A DNA stretch of 64,000 nt, from contig NZ_JAUSYZ010000001.1 in assembly GCF_030817195.1 (NCBI RefSeq), forward strand, positions 2,108,001 to 2,172,000, given 5' to 3'. The notes under the pieces were generated by a model. The model was not told the DNA's origin. It worked only from the letters and a program-made list of their open reading frames with translations, and made no database searches. This document shows, piece after piece, positions 34,353 through 44,205 of this stretch; within the stretch, counting starts at the first letter, position 1, and each line of letters begins with the position of its first letter. A program made the translations under genes and the position numbers. This stretch comes from Arthrobacter globiformis (GTDB lineage Bacteria; Actinomycetota; Actinomycetes; Actinomycetales; Micrococcaceae).

Positions 34353-35765
34353 GTGACCACTTCTCCGGACAGCGCTGAGCCCACGAATATCCAGGCGCCC
34401 TCGAATTCCCAGGTACGCCCGAGCACCCCCGCCGTCGACTTCCGCACCGTTGACCTGCGGGGCCGCAGTCTCAGCCTGGCCGAACTCCGCGGGGCGGTGC
34501 CCCGGGCACAGCAGCAGACAGTTGCCGACGCCGAGCAGAAGGTGGGCGACATCATCACGGCCGTCCGCCAGCGCGGCTTCGCCGCCCTGTCAGACTTCGC
34601 CCTGACGTTCGACGGGGTTGAACAGGCGCATCCGCGCGTTCCGGCAGAGGCACTCCGGTCAGCGCTGGACGGCCTGGACCCTGCCGTTCGTTCGGCGCTT
34701 GAAGAGTCCATCAGCCGTGCGCGCCGGTTCGCCGACGGGCAGCGCCCGGCCGACGTCGACATCTCCCTGGGCGACGGCGCAGTGGTGAGCCAGAAGTGGG
34801 TACCCGTGGCACGCGTGGGCCTGTACGTCCCGGGCGGCCTGGCGGTCTACCCGTCCTCGGTGATCATGAACGTGGTTCCGGCGCTGGCCGCCGGGGTGGA
34901 GTCGATCGCACTCGCCTCGCCGCCGCAGAAGGACTTTGGCGGCCTCCCGCACCCCACCATCCTGGCCGCCGCGGCGCTGCTGGGAATTGACGAGGTGTAT
35001 GCCATCGGCGGAGCCCAGGCCATCGCCGCCTTCGCCTACGGCGTGCCGGGTCAAGCGGGGACTCCCGCACTGGAACCCGTCGACGTGGTGACGGGGCCGG
35101 GCAATATCTTCGTGGCCACGGCCAAGCGTCTCGTCAAGGGCGTCGTGGGGATCGACTCCGAGGCGGGCACCACGGAGATTGCCATCCTCGCGGACTCCAC
35201 GGCCCGCCCGGCGTTCGTTGCCGCCGACCTGATCAGCCAGGCCGAACACGATCCGAAGGCCGCCTCTGTCCTGATCACGGATTCCGTCCAGCTCGCCGCG
35301 GACGTCCGTGAGGAACTGGAACTGCAGGCTGCATCCACCAAGCACAGCCAGCGTGTCCGCGAGGCACTGTCCGGCCCGCAGTCCGGCGTCGTGCTCGTTG
35401 ACGACCTCGACCAGGGCATCGCGGCGTGTGATGCCTACGCCGCCGAACACCTGGAGATCATGACCGCGGACGCCCCTGCTGTGGCAGCGCGGATCCGGAA
35501 CGCCGGCGCCATTTTCGTCGGCGACTACAGCCCCGTAAGCCTCGGCGACTACTGCGCCGGTTCCAACCACGTGCTTCCCACGAGCGGAACGGCGGCCTTT
35601 TCGTCCGGGCTGAACGTGACCACGTTCCTGCGCGCCATCCAGGTGATCAACTACTCAGAGGCGGCGCTGGGGCAGGTCAGCGGCCACATCGTCAGCCTGT
35701 CCGGTGCGGAGGACCTCCCGGCGCACGGCGACGCGGTCACGGTCCGGTTCCAAGGCGGCCGCTGA
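34353..35765 (+). CDS. hisD: histidinol dehydrogenase
   Basis: 470 aa zinc enzyme oxidising L-histidinol to L-histidine in two NAD-dependent steps. Motifs: PRVALYVPGG-like VARVGLYVPGGLAVYPS, GPGNIFVATAKR, DSEAGTTEIAILAD, LISQAEHDPKA (catalytic Glu/His) and GSNHVLPTSGTA. The first 40 residues are an unusual extension. GTG start with TAAAAT ending 6 nt upstream (leaderless). The rest of the his operon is not in the window. Confidence 0.95.
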   Translation: MTTSPDSAEPTNIQAPSNSQVRPSTPAVDFRTVDLRGRSLSLAELRGAVPRAQQQTVADAEQKVGDIITAVRQRGFAALSDFALTFDGVEQAHPRVPAEALRSALDGLDPAVRSALEESISRARRFADGQRPADVDISLGDGAVVSQKWVPVARVGLYVPGGLAVYPSSVIMNVVPALAAGVESIALASPPQKDFGGLPHPTILAAAALLGIDEVYAIGGAQAIAAFAYGVPGQAGTPALEPVDVVTGPGNIFVATAKRLVKGVVGIDSEAGTTEIAILADSTARPAFVAADLISQAEHDPKAASVLITDSVQLAADVREELELQAASTKHSQRVREALSGPQSGVVLVDDLDQGIAACDAYAAEHLEIMTADAPAVAARIRNAGAIFVGDYSPVSLGDYCAGSNHVLPTSGTAAFSSGLNVTTFLRAIQVINYSEAALGQVSGHIVSLSGAEDLPAHGDAVTVRFQGGR

Positions 35766-35767
35766 CC

Positions 35768-35839
35768 ACTACATGTAGTAGCCACGCACTACATGTAGTA
35801 ATTACAGGGTTGTTATTCGGCTACATGTAGCCGTAAACT
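35768..35839 (+). promoter_or_regulatory. nrdR promoter with three NrdR boxes
   Basis: Palindromes with a shared CTACATGTAG core lie at 35768-35779, 35788-35799 and 35820-35831. Spacing is 20 bp, then 32 bp, close to whole helical turns. A -35 TTGTTA (35810-35815) and a -10 TAAACT (35834-35839) with an 18-bp spacer flank the third box, an arrangement that would let bound NrdR shut the promoter. NrdR boxes are normally seen in front of ribonucleotide reductase genes, so this indicates autoregulation. Confidence 0.75.
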
Positions 35840-35886
35840 GGAGCCGAAGGAAGCTTCGGCCAAAGTACGGAAGGGTAGGGAAAAAC

Positions 35887-36423
35887 GTGTACTGTCCGTT
35901 TTGCCGCAACCCTGATTCACGCGTGGTGGACAGCCGGATGGCCGACGACGGCTCCGCCATCCGCCGCCGCCGGCAGTGCCCCGAGTGCGGCCGCCGCTTC
36001 ACCACCGTGGAAACCACCAGCCTGTCCGTGATCAAGCGCTCCGGCGTGGGCGAGCCCTTCAGCCGCAGCAAGGTCATCAACGGCGTCCGCAAGGCATGCC
36101 AGGGCCGGCCCGTCAGTGAGGACGACCTCGCGATGCTGGCGCAGGAAGTCGAGGAGAACATCCGGGCTTCCGGTGCGGCGGAAATCGACGCCCACGAGGT
36201 TGGCCTGATCATCCTGGGGCCGCTGCAGAAGCTGGACAAGGTGGCCTACCTCCGGTTCGCCAGCGTCTACCAGGCCTTTGAATCACTCGAGGATTTCGAA
36301 TCCGCCATTGCGCTGCTCCGGCACGAGTCCGACGTCGACGCCAAAGAGGCGGCGGCCCCCGGAACCGACGGTAAGGGCTCTGACGGTAAGGGCTCTAAGA
36401 ACACCGCGAAGAGCACGCTCTAA
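35887..36423 (+). CDS. nrdR: ribonucleotide-reductase transcriptional repressor NrdR
   Basis: 178 aa. N-terminal zinc ribbon with Cys 3, 6, 31 and 34 (YCPFC and CPEC), then an ATP-cone domain (SLSVIKRSGVGEPFSRSKVINGVRKAC) that senses ATP/dATP. Represses nrd genes when dATP is high. The C-terminus is about 25 residues longer than the E. coli protein and ends in a D-G-K-G-S repeat encoded by a 15-bp tandem duplication. GTG start. It is preceded by its own NrdR boxes. Confidence 0.95.
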   Translation: MYCPFCRNPDSRVVDSRMADDGSAIRRRRQCPECGRRFTTVETTSLSVIKRSGVGEPFSRSKVINGVRKACQGRPVSEDDLAMLAQEVEENIRASGAAEIDAHEVGLIILGPLQKLDKVAYLRFASVYQAFESLEDFESAIALLRHESDVDAKEAAAPGTDGKGSDGKGSKNTAKSTL

Positions 36424-36428
36424 AGTCT

Positions 36429-36520
36429 CCGGTGGCGGCAGCGGAGGGGAAGCCGCAGCCGCCACCGGCTCCAGTGCAAAATACCGAAGGCGGCAGACTT
36501 TGTGTCTGCCGCCTTCGGCG
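36429..36520. terminator. two hairpins between convergent nrdR and ppgK
   Basis: An 11-bp perfect stem (36429-36439 with 36458-36468) is followed by a 15-bp perfect stem (36484-36498 with 36504-36518, loop TTTGT) and a TTTC tail. The position between convergent genes suggests a bidirectional terminator. Confidence 0.75.
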
Positions 36521-36556
36521 TTTCTGCGGGCCGCGGTGACCGCGGCCCGCTCGGGT

Positions 36557-37360
36557 TCACTTGGCCAGTTCGTGCTTGACGGCGATCTCCAGGGCAGCGC
36601 CCACGATGCCGGCCTCGTTCTTCAGCTCAGCGGGAACAATTGGGGTGCGCAGCTTCAGGTGCGGCAGGTACTCGTCGGCGCGCTTGGAGATGCCGCCGCC
36701 GACGATGAAGAGCTCGGGGGAGAAAAGGAACTCGACGTGGGAGAAGTAACGCTGCAGCAGGACGCTGTACTCCTCCCAGCTGAGGCCGTCCCGTTCGCGG
36801 GCCACTGCAGAGGCCTTGCTTTCGGCGTCGAAGCCGTCGATCTCCAGGTGGCCGAGTTCGGCGTTGGGCACCAGGTGGCCGTTGAAGATGAATGCGGACC
36901 CGATGCCGGTGCCGAGGGTGATGACCAGGACGGTGCCGCCGATTCCGGCGCCCGCACCGTACCGGGCTTCGGCCAGGCCGGCTGCGTCGGCGTCGTTGAT
37001 GACCTCCACGGGGCGGCCCAGGCGGGCCGTGAGCAGTGCATCAATGTCGGTGTTGAGCCAGCTCTTGTCCACGTTGGCGGCCGAGTGGACCACGCCGTGC
37101 TGGATGATGCCGGGGAACGTCACGCCGATGGGGCTGTCAGCCTCGGGGGCGTCGGGACGTGCCGAGAGTTCCTCCACGACCTTGGCCACCACCTCGATCA
37201 CCGCTTCCGGTGTGGCCGGCTGCGGGGTTGCCAGGCGGAAGCGGTCGCCGATCAGCTTGCCCTTCTTCAGGTCGACGATGCCGCCCTTGATTCCGGTTCC
37301 GCCGATGTCGATGCCGATCAGCGGGGCGTTCTTGCGGGTCTTTTCGTCCTTCTTGGCCAA
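36557..37360 (-). CDS. ppgK: polyphosphate glucokinase
   Basis: 267 aa from TTG 37360, matching the usual length of about 265; the longer open frame to 37558 has no homology. ROK-family kinase: N-terminal phosphate loop GIDIGGTGIKGGIVD, INDADAAGLAEA with the catalytic Asp, GTGIGSAFI, GHLEIDG. Phosphorylates glucose with polyphosphate or ATP, typical of actinobacteria. It has no close metabolic partner in the window. Confidence 0.9.
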   Translation of the reverse strand: MAKKDEKTRKNAPLIGIDIGGTGIKGGIVDLKKGKLIGDRFRLATPQPATPEAVIEVVAKVVEELSARPDAPEADSPIGVTFPGIIQHGVVHSAANVDKSWLNTDIDALLTARLGRPVEVINDADAAGLAEARYGAGAGIGGTVLVITLGTGIGSAFIFNGHLVPNAELGHLEIDGFDAESKASAVARERDGLSWEEYSVLLQRYFSHVEFLFSPELFIVGGGISKRADEYLPHLKLRTPIVPAELKNEAGIVGAALEIAVKHELAK

Positions 37361-37440
37361 TGGGATTCCGTTCGTGGCAGGGTAGGGGCTCGGGCTGGGC
37401 AAGGGTGACTTGCCGGAATGACGCGGGCGGTTGGCTGGCG

Positions 37441-38319
37441 TCAGGGAAGGGTCAGGATCTCGGCGCCGGATTCGGTGACGAGGAGCGTGTGTTCGAACTG
37501 CGCGGTGCGCTTGCGGTCCTTGGTGACCACAGTCCAGTCGTCGGCCCACATGTCCCACTCGATGGCGCCGAGGGTCAGCATGGGCTCGATGGTGAACACC
37601 ATGCCAGGCTCAATCACGGTGTTGTACGCCGGCGCGGCATCGTAATGCGGGATGATCAGTCCGGTGTGGAAGGCCTCGCCCACGCCGTGTCCGGTGAAGT
37701 CGCGGACGACGCCGTAGCCGAAGCGCCTGGCGTAGGACTCGATGGCGCGGCCGATCACGTTGATCTCGCGTCCGGGGGCGACGGCCTTGATGGCACGGTT
37801 GAGGGACTCCTGGGTCCGCTCAACCAGCAGCCGTGACTGTTCGTCGACGCTGCCCACCAGGAAGGTGTAATTGGTGTCGCCGTGGACCCCGCCGATGAAG
37901 GCGGTGATGTCGATGTTGAGGATGTCGCCGTCCTGCACCACCGTGCTGTCCGGGATGCCGTGGCAGATGACCTCATTCAGCGACGAGCACAGGGACTTGG
38001 GGAAGCCGCGGTACCCCAGTGTGGACGGGTAGGCGTTATGGTCCAGCAGGAACTCGTGGCCGATGCGGTCCAGTTCGTCGGTGGTGATGCCCGGCCGGAT
38101 GTGCTTGCCCACCTCCACGATGGCCTGCGCGGCGATCCTGCTGGCCACGCGGATTTTCTCGATGGTTTCCGGTGACTTGACCTCTGACCCGGTGAATTTG
38201 GCCGGACCTGGCTTGCCGACATACTCCGGCCGCTGAATCGACGCGGGAACGGGCCGCTGCGGGCTGATGGTCCCCGGGGTAAGCGTGCCGGTGGGTGCAG
38301 TCGAGGCTAAGGAAGGCAT
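37441..38319 (-). CDS. map: methionine aminopeptidase, type I
   Basis: 292 aa from ATG 38319. Removes N-terminal Met. Metal ligands in LNIDITAFIGGVHGDTN (two Asp), DFTGHGVGEAFH (His), FTIEPMLT (Glu) and AQFEHTLLVT (Glu). An N-terminal extension of about 40 residues (PQRPVPASIQRPEY) resembles the proline-rich linker of actinobacterial type Ic enzymes. A TATGAT -10 element ends 6 nt before the ATG, so the mRNA is leaderless, which also argues against the upstream in-frame start at 38352. Confidence 0.95.
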   Translation of the reverse strand: MPSLASTAPTGTLTPGTISPQRPVPASIQRPEYVGKPGPAKFTGSEVKSPETIEKIRVASRIAAQAIVEVGKHIRPGITTDELDRIGHEFLLDHNAYPSTLGYRGFPKSLCSSLNEVICHGIPDSTVVQDGDILNIDITAFIGGVHGDTNYTFLVGSVDEQSRLLVERTQESLNRAIKAVAPGREINVIGRAIESYARRFGYGVVRDFTGHGVGEAFHTGLIIPHYDAAPAYNTVIEPGMVFTIEPMLTLGAIEWDMWADDWTVVTKDRKRTAQFEHTLLVTESGAEILTLP

Positions 38320-38443
38320 AGATTGATCATATAAGGCAGCACAGAACGCCATGTAAATTAATGCGCCCGGCGGCTGCCGTTGCGGGTTACGTTACGTGGA
38401 TCACGGCGGCTGTGTGCCGTTAACCGGAAAGCGAGGAAGACCG

Positions 38444-38608
38444 ATGCCCGAGTACTGGTACAACGTCAAGACCCACATGGTGGAGGAAGACGCGATGTCG
38501 GACTGGACCCAGCTGATCGGTCCCTACAAGACCCGGGAAGAGGCGGAACACGCACTCGAGAAGGTCAAGGCGCGCAACGAAACCTGGGAAAAGGGCGACG
38601 ACGACTGA
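38444..38608 (+). CDS. SPOR-like small protein
   Basis: 54 aa, mostly acidic (pEYWYNVKTHMVEED, GPYKTREEAEHALEKVKARNETW). The last 35 residues match the ending of SPOR-type repeats (G-P-Y-x-T-x-x-E-A). A GAGGAA ribosome site lies 5 nt before the ATG. Function unknown; conserved small proteins of this type are common in Micrococcales. Confidence 0.85.
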   Translation: MPEYWYNVKTHMVEEDAMSDWTQLIGPYKTREEAEHALEKVKARNETWEKGDDD

Positions 38609-38648
38609 TCCTCCGTCCCCAAAGGTCATGTAGCGCCTCGGGAAAGAA

Positions 38649-38677
38649 AGTTCCGGTTTAGAACGAATGGTTTAGAA
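38649..38677 (-). repeat. 14-bp perfect tandem repeat spanning the panB stop codon
   Basis: Read on the minus strand, CATTCGTTCTAAAC occurs twice in immediate succession. The first copy holds the last panB codons and its TAA, and the second follows directly with the same TAA motif. Confidence 0.8.
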
Positions 38678-39577
38678 CGAATGCTCCGGACCCGGGAACT
38701 GTCCCGACCGGACGTCATCGCCATACGCCTTGGCCGCGTCGCTGAGGGCGGTCCGGAGGTCCGCGTACTGCTTGACGAATTTGGCCATCCTGCCGCCGCG
38801 GAGGCCGGCCATGTCCTGCCAGACCAGAACCTGCCCCGTGGTGGCATTCCCTGCACCGATGCCGATGGTGGGCACCGAAACGGCAGCGTCCACGGCCTTT
38901 GCCGTCTCCGCGGGAACCATTTCCATGAGCACGCAGAACGCGCCGGCCTCGGCCAGCGCAGCGGCGTCCTCGACAAGCCGAGCGGCGTCCTCGCCCCGGC
39001 CCTGCACGCGGTAGCCGCCCAGGGAATGCTCACTCTGGGGCGTGAAGCCGATGTGGCCCATGACCGGAATGCCGGCCTGGACCATCGCCCTTACGGTTTC
39101 GGCGTAGAACTTTCCGCCCTCGAGCTTCACTGCGTGCGCCAGGCCCTCCTTGAGGAAGCGGACGCCGGTGGCCACCGCCTGCTGCGGTGAAACCTCGTAG
39201 CTGCCGAAGGGGAGGTCCGCCACCACCAGGGCGCGCTTCGCGGAGCGTGTGACCGCCCGGCACAGCGGCAGCAGCTCATCGACGGTGACGGGCAGGCTGG
39301 TTTCGTTGCCAAAGACGTTGTTGGATGCGGAGTCGCCCACCAGCAGGACTTCGATGCCTGCCTCGTCGAAGATCTCTGCCGTGTACTGGTCATAGGCCGT
39401 CAGCATGGCGAAGTGTTCGCCGCTGGTCTTGGCCTGCTGCAGGTGGTGCGTGCGGATCCGGGGGAGCGGCTTCCGGGCGGATTCCGACGCCGGCGCTGCT
39501 GCTGCCGTGGGGCCGTTCCCATAGGGTGCAGGTACTTCAGCGGACGTGCGTGGATCGGGACTGCTGCTTGAGGCCAT
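38672..39577 (-). CDS. panB: 3-methyl-2-oxobutanoate hydroxymethyltransferase
   Basis: 301 aa. First committed step of pantothenate synthesis, adding a hydroxymethyl group from methylenetetrahydrofolate to ketoisovalerate. Barrel motifs: MLTAYDQYTAEIFDEAGIEVLLVGDS, VVADLPFGSYE, AVKLEGG, PVMGHIGFTPQS and IGIGAGNATTGQVLVWQD. About 35 N-terminal residues are a low-complexity extension. A TACGCT -10-like element ends 6 nt before the ATG (leaderless). It ends in a stop-spanning duplication. Confidence 0.95.
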   Translation of the reverse strand: MASSSSPDPRTSAEVPAPYGNGPTAAAAPASESARKPLPRIRTHHLQQAKTSGEHFAMLTAYDQYTAEIFDEAGIEVLLVGDSASNNVFGNETSLPVTVDELLPLCRAVTRSAKRALVVADLPFGSYEVSPQQAVATGVRFLKEGLAHAVKLEGGKFYAETVRAMVQAGIPVMGHIGFTPQSEHSLGGYRVQGRGEDAARLVEDAAALAEAGAFCVLMEMVPAETAKAVDAAVSVPTIGIGAGNATTGQVLVWQDMAGLRGGRMAKFVKQYADLRTALSDAAKAYGDDVRSGQFPGPEHSF

Positions 39578-39821
39578 GGCAAGAGCGTAGTCCGGGACCC
39601 GCCGTGCTAGCCACCGGCCGCCAGGGGATGCCGGGTGATTCGCGTCATAGCGGGTTTGCCCCGGCGGGGGCTGCCCGGCCTCCGTTTGAGTGTTAACGCT
39701 GTGTTACGCGCCGCAGCCGCGCCAGCAGCACGCGTAAATGCTTAGTAAAGTGATCGGTGAGCTGCCGCTGCTCCGTCGTCGACGGACCGGGGCATGAACG
39801 TAGACCGGAGAAGAGGCCTTC

Positions 39822-41162
39822 ATGGACCGCCAGCAAGAGTTTGTCCTGCGCACGATCGAAGAGCGCGACGTACGTTTTGTGCGCCTGTGGTTCACCGACG
39901 TCGTGGGCTCACTCAAATCGGTGGCGCTGGCACCCGCGGAAGTCGAAGGCGCCTTCGAAGAGGGCCTCGGCTTCGATGGCTCGGCCATCGAAGGCCTTGC
40001 GCGAGTCTTCGAGTCGGACATGCTGGCCCAGCCGGACCCGTCCACCTTCCAGATCCTTCCGTGGCGTGGTGAGACCGAACAGACGTCCCGCATGTTCTGC
40101 GACATCCTGACTCCCGACGGCGAGCCCTCGGCAGCGGATCCGCGAAACGTCCTCAAGCGCACCCTGGCCAAGGCCGCCGACATGGGGTTCACGTGCTACA
40201 CACACCCCGAGATCGAGTTCTACCTGCTCAAGTCGCAGGAGCCCGGACCCGACGGTTCACCCGTTCCGGTGGACGAGGGCGGCTACTTTGACCATGTCCC
40301 CGGCGGCGTGGCCCAGGACTTCCGCCGCACCGCCGTGACCATGCTCGAGTCCGTGGGTATCTCCGTGGAGTTCAGCCACCACGAGGCCGGCCCGGGCCAG
40401 AACGAAATCGACCTGCGCTACGCGGACGCCCTGCAGACTGCGGACAACATCATGACCTTCCGGACGGTCATCAAGGAGGTGGCGCTGCAGCAGGGCACGT
40501 ACGCCACCTTCATGCCCAAGCCCTTCACGGCCCACCCGGGTTCGGGCATGCACACGCACTTCTCGCTCTTCGAAGGTGACACCAACGCCTTCTTCGAGGC
40601 AGGTGCGGAGTTCCAGCTCTCCAAGACGGCGCGCCAGTTCATTGCCGGTATTCTCAAGCACGCCCCCGAATTCACCGCGGTCACCAACCAGTTCGTCAAC
40701 TCCTACAAGCGCCTCTGGGGCGGCGGCGAGGCGCCCAGCTACCTGAGCTGGGGGCACAACAACCGCTCCGCCCTTGTCCGCGTCCCGCTGTACAAGCCGG
40801 GCAAGGGACAGTCGGCCCGGATCGAGTACCGCGGCATCGACTCGGCCGCCAACCCCTACCTTGCCTACGCCGTGCTCCTGGGCGCCGGGCTGAAGGGCAT
40901 CGAAGAGGGCTACGAGCTGCCCGCAGCGGCGGAGGACGACATCTGGTCGCTGAGCTCCGCGGAGCGCCGGGCGATGGGCCACGACCCCCTTCCCGCCAGC
41001 CTGCACGACGCCATCCGGGCCATGGAGGACTCGGAACTGATGCCGCAGATCCTGGGCGAGCAGGTCTTCGAGCACTTCCTGCGCAACAAGCGGGCGGAGT
41101 GGCAGGACTACCGACTGCAGGTGACCCCCTATGAGCTGCAGCGCAACCTCGCCATCCTTTAG
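39822..41162 (+). CDS. glnA2: glutamine synthetase GlnA2-type (no adenylylation tyrosine)
   Basis: 446 aa type I glutamine synthetase making Gln from Glu, ammonia and ATP. Metal and substrate motifs: GFDGSAIEG, EIEFYLL, HHEAGPGQNEIDLRYAD, HPGSGMHTHFSLF, RIEYRGIDSAANPYLA. The segment aligned with the adenylylation loop reads DDIWSL, with Trp (about 375) where regulated enzymes have Tyr, so GlnE should not modify it. It matches the length of M. tuberculosis GlnA2 (446). AGAGG ribosome site; glnE starts 9 nt downstream. Confidence 0.92.
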   Translation: MDRQQEFVLRTIEERDVRFVRLWFTDVVGSLKSVALAPAEVEGAFEEGLGFDGSAIEGLARVFESDMLAQPDPSTFQILPWRGETEQTSRMFCDILTPDGEPSAADPRNVLKRTLAKAADMGFTCYTHPEIEFYLLKSQEPGPDGSPVPVDEGGYFDHVPGGVAQDFRRTAVTMLESVGISVEFSHHEAGPGQNEIDLRYADALQTADNIMTFRTVIKEVALQQGTYATFMPKPFTAHPGSGMHTHFSLFEGDTNAFFEAGAEFQLSKTARQFIAGILKHAPEFTAVTNQFVNSYKRLWGGGEAPSYLSWGHNNRSALVRVPLYKPGKGQSARIEYRGIDSAANPYLAYAVLLGAGLKGIEEGYELPAAAEDDIWSLSSAERRAMGHDPLPASLHDAIRAMEDSELMPQILGEQVFEHFLRNKRAEWQDYRLQVTPYELQRNLAIL

Positions 41163-41171
41163 GCGGCTGCG

Positions 41172-44100
41172 GTGAGCTTGGCCCGCCGGCTCATTACCGC
41201 CGGCTTCAGCGACCTCGAGAAGGGCGAACGGTTCCTCGCTGCCCCCGAGCTGGAAGGCATTGACCAGGACATCCTGTTTGCCGGCCTGCAGCTGGCCGCG
41301 AACCCGGATGCCGCGCTGCAGTCCCTGGTCCGGCTGATCGAGAAGCACCCGGATCTGCGGAAGCTGGCCGCGGCGGACACCGAGGTGAGCGAACCGCTCT
41401 ACCGGGTCCTGGGCGCCAGCGAGGCACTAGGTGAATTCCTGATCCGGCATCCGGAGCACCTTGACGCCTTTAACGTGACCGCCAGCCCGGAACCGCTCCA
41501 GGCCGATCCGGCCGAGCTGCGTGCACAGCTGCTCAGGTCGGTGCGTGCAGACCCCACCGCAGCCCGGCCGGTGGCGGGCATTTCGGGCCCCGAGGCCTAC
41601 GAGGCGCTCCGCACCGCCTACCGCCGGGGCGTGGTGGACCTCGCCGTCAAGGATCTCTGCGCTGCTGACCCGCTGGACTTCATGCCCGCCGTCGGCGCCG
41701 AACTGGCGGACCTGGCCGGGGCGGCCATCGAGGCCGCCCTTGCGGTCTCCCGCGCCGAAGCGGCGGGAAAGTTCGACGCCGGGGAGGTCGCCGACGTCGC
41801 ACTGTCAGTGATCGGGATGGGCAAGTGCGGAGCCCGCGAACTGAACTACATCTCCGACGTCGATGTCATCTACGTGGTGGAGGCAGGCGAGCTGGACGAC
41901 GCCCGGGCCAACACCATCGGCACCGCGCTGGCGTCCGGCATCTCCCGTGCCATTTCCTCGCCGGCGCGCGAGCCCGGCCTGTGGGAGGTTGACGCCAACC
42001 TTCGTCCGGAGGGAAAGTCCGGCCCGCTGGTCCCGGACGCTGGCTTCGCACCAGAGCTACTACGCCCGGTGGGCGGAAAGCTGGGAGTTCCAGGCGCTCC
42101 TGAAGGCGCGCACCATTGCGGGCGACGCCGAGCTGGGCGCGCGCTACGAGGAGGCCGTCTCTCCGCTCGTGTGGACCTCGGCGAACCGCGACGGATTCGT
42201 TGAGTCCGTGCAGGCCATGCGCCGCCGGGTGACCGAACACATCCCGCCGGCCGAGGAACAGCGGCAGATCAAGCTGGGCCGGGGCGGGCTGCGCGACGTC
42301 GAATTCACCGTCCAGCTCCTCCAGCTCGTGCACGGCAAATCGGACGAATCCCTCCGCCGGCGCGACACGACGTCGGCCATTGCCGCACTGTCCACCGGCG
42401 GCTACATCGGCCGGGCAGACGCGGCCGCGTTCGACCAGGCCTACCGGTACCTGCGGCTGCTCGAGCACCGCATCCAGCTTTTCCAAATGCGCCGCACGCA
42501 CCTCATGCCGGTCAAGGAGGAGCCCCTCCGCACCCTGGCCAAGGCAGTGCTGGGCCCCTTTTCAACGGACCGGCCGCACCCCGACGCCCTCCTGGCCGCG
42601 TGGCAGCGGACAAAACGTTCCGTCCGCGAACTCCACGACCGGATCTTCTACCGTCCGCTCCTGAACACGGCCGCCAAGCTGAGCAGCGAGGATGCGCGAC
42701 TGACTCCGGAAGCCGCGCAGGGCCGGCTCGCGGCACTCGGTTACCGGGATCCGCAGGGCGCACTCCGCCACATCGAGGCGCTGACAGCTGGGGTCAGCCG
42801 GCGTGCTGCCCTGCAGCGGCAGCTGCTGCCCATCCTCCTGGGCTGGCTGGCTGAGGGCGTGGACCCCGATGCCGGGCTGCTCGCCTTCCGCAGGATCAGT
42901 GAGGCCCTTGGCACCACGCACTGGTACCTCGGCATGCTGCGCGATTCCGCTGCGGCGGCCGAGCGGCTGTGCCACATGCTGTCCAACTCCCGCCTCATCG
43001 CCGACCTCCTCGAGGTGTCGCCGGAATCGGTGTCCTGGCTGGGGACGGACAAGGAATTGGCGCCGCTCAGCTTTGAGGCGCAGTGGCAGGAGATCGCCTC
43101 CAAGATGTCCCGGCACGCGGACCCGGAAAGCGCCATGCGCCTCATCCGGCTCATCCGCCGCCGTGAAATCCTTCGGATCGCCGTCGCGGACAGCGCCGGC
43201 CTGCTTCGGCAGGACCAGGTGGGGGAGGCGCTGGCCGAGACGGACCGCGCCGCCATCCTTGGCGCCCTGCGGGTGGCGGAAAACATTGTCTCCGCCGCCG
43301 GCCCGCTGAAGACCTCGGTGCTGGTGGTGGCCATGGGCCGGCAGGGCGGGCTGGAGATCGGCTACGGGTCCGACGCCGATGTCCTGTACGTGCACCGTGC
43401 GCTGCCCGGTGCCTCTGACGATGAAGCCCAGCAGCAGGCCGCGAAGATCGTGGGCCATCTGTCAACCCTTCTGACGCAGCCGCTCAAGCCGGCGATCATG
43501 GCCGAGCGGGTTCTTGCCGTGGACGCTGACCTTCGCCCGGAAGGCAAGAATGGGGCGATGGTGCGGTCGCTGGAGTCCTACGGCGAGTACTACCGCCGCT
43601 GGTCGCTCATCTGGGAGGCGCAGGCATTGCTCCGTGCCCGGCCGATCGCGGGTGACGACGGCCTTGCGGCGGACTTCGTGAAGCTGATCGATCCCATCCG
43701 CTACCCGGACGCCGTCTCTGACGCGGACGTCCGGGAGATCCGCCGCATCAAGGCGCGGGTGGAGTCCGAGCGGCTGCCCCGCGGCGCCGACCCTGCCAGG
43801 CATCTCAAGCTGGGACGCGGCGGCCTGAGCGATGTGGAATGGCTCGTGCAGCTGCTGCAGCTCCAGCACGCCGGAAGCCACCCGGAACTGCGCACCACGT
43901 CCACCCTGAAAGCTCTTCACGCTTCGGCCTCGCTGGGGCTTCTGGAAGACGACGACGCCCGCCTGCTGGCCGACGCCTGGCGGCTCGCCAGCCGGATCCG
44001 TTCCGCGAACGTGATCTGGACGGGCCGCGCCTCGGACCTGCTGCCCTCGTCCCGGCGCGACCTGGAGGCCGTGGCCAGATGGTGCGGCTACGAGGAAGGG

Positions 44101-44184
44101 ATGGCCACAGCGTTCGAGGAGGACTATCTGAGGGTGAGCAGACGGGCCCGTGCCGTGTTCGAGAAGATCTTCTACGGCCACTGA
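41172..44184 (+). pseudogene. glnE: glutamine synthetase adenylyltransferase GlnE, disrupted by a single-base frameshift
   Basis: Bifunctional enzyme adding and removing AMP on the regulatory Tyr of GlnA. The N-terminal half reads from GTG 41172 through VDANLRPEGKSGPLV, then the frame is lost. The remainder continues in another frame from RTLASHQSYYARW to the stop at 44184. Removing one C from the CCC run at 42032-42034 restores a single protein of about 1003 aa, the normal length. Both nucleotidyltransferase domains are otherwise complete (GMGKCGARELNYISDVDVIY and GRQGGLEIGYGSDADVLYVH, each with DLRPEGK downstream). Real inactivation or base-call error cannot be separated here, but mraY has the same defect. 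Confidence 0.9.
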
Positions 44185-44205
44185 ACCGGTGCTAGGTTTG
44201 GGCGC

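Noticed and set aside
36557..37558. Longer start for ppgK at 37558
   Set aside because: The additional 66 residues overlap the map stop region and lack homology; the usual PPGK length is reached from TTG 37360.
39578..39821. Second GlnR box in front of glnA2
   Set aside because: A GTTAC-like pentamer is present near 39705, but the following pentamers and 6-nt spacing do not fit.
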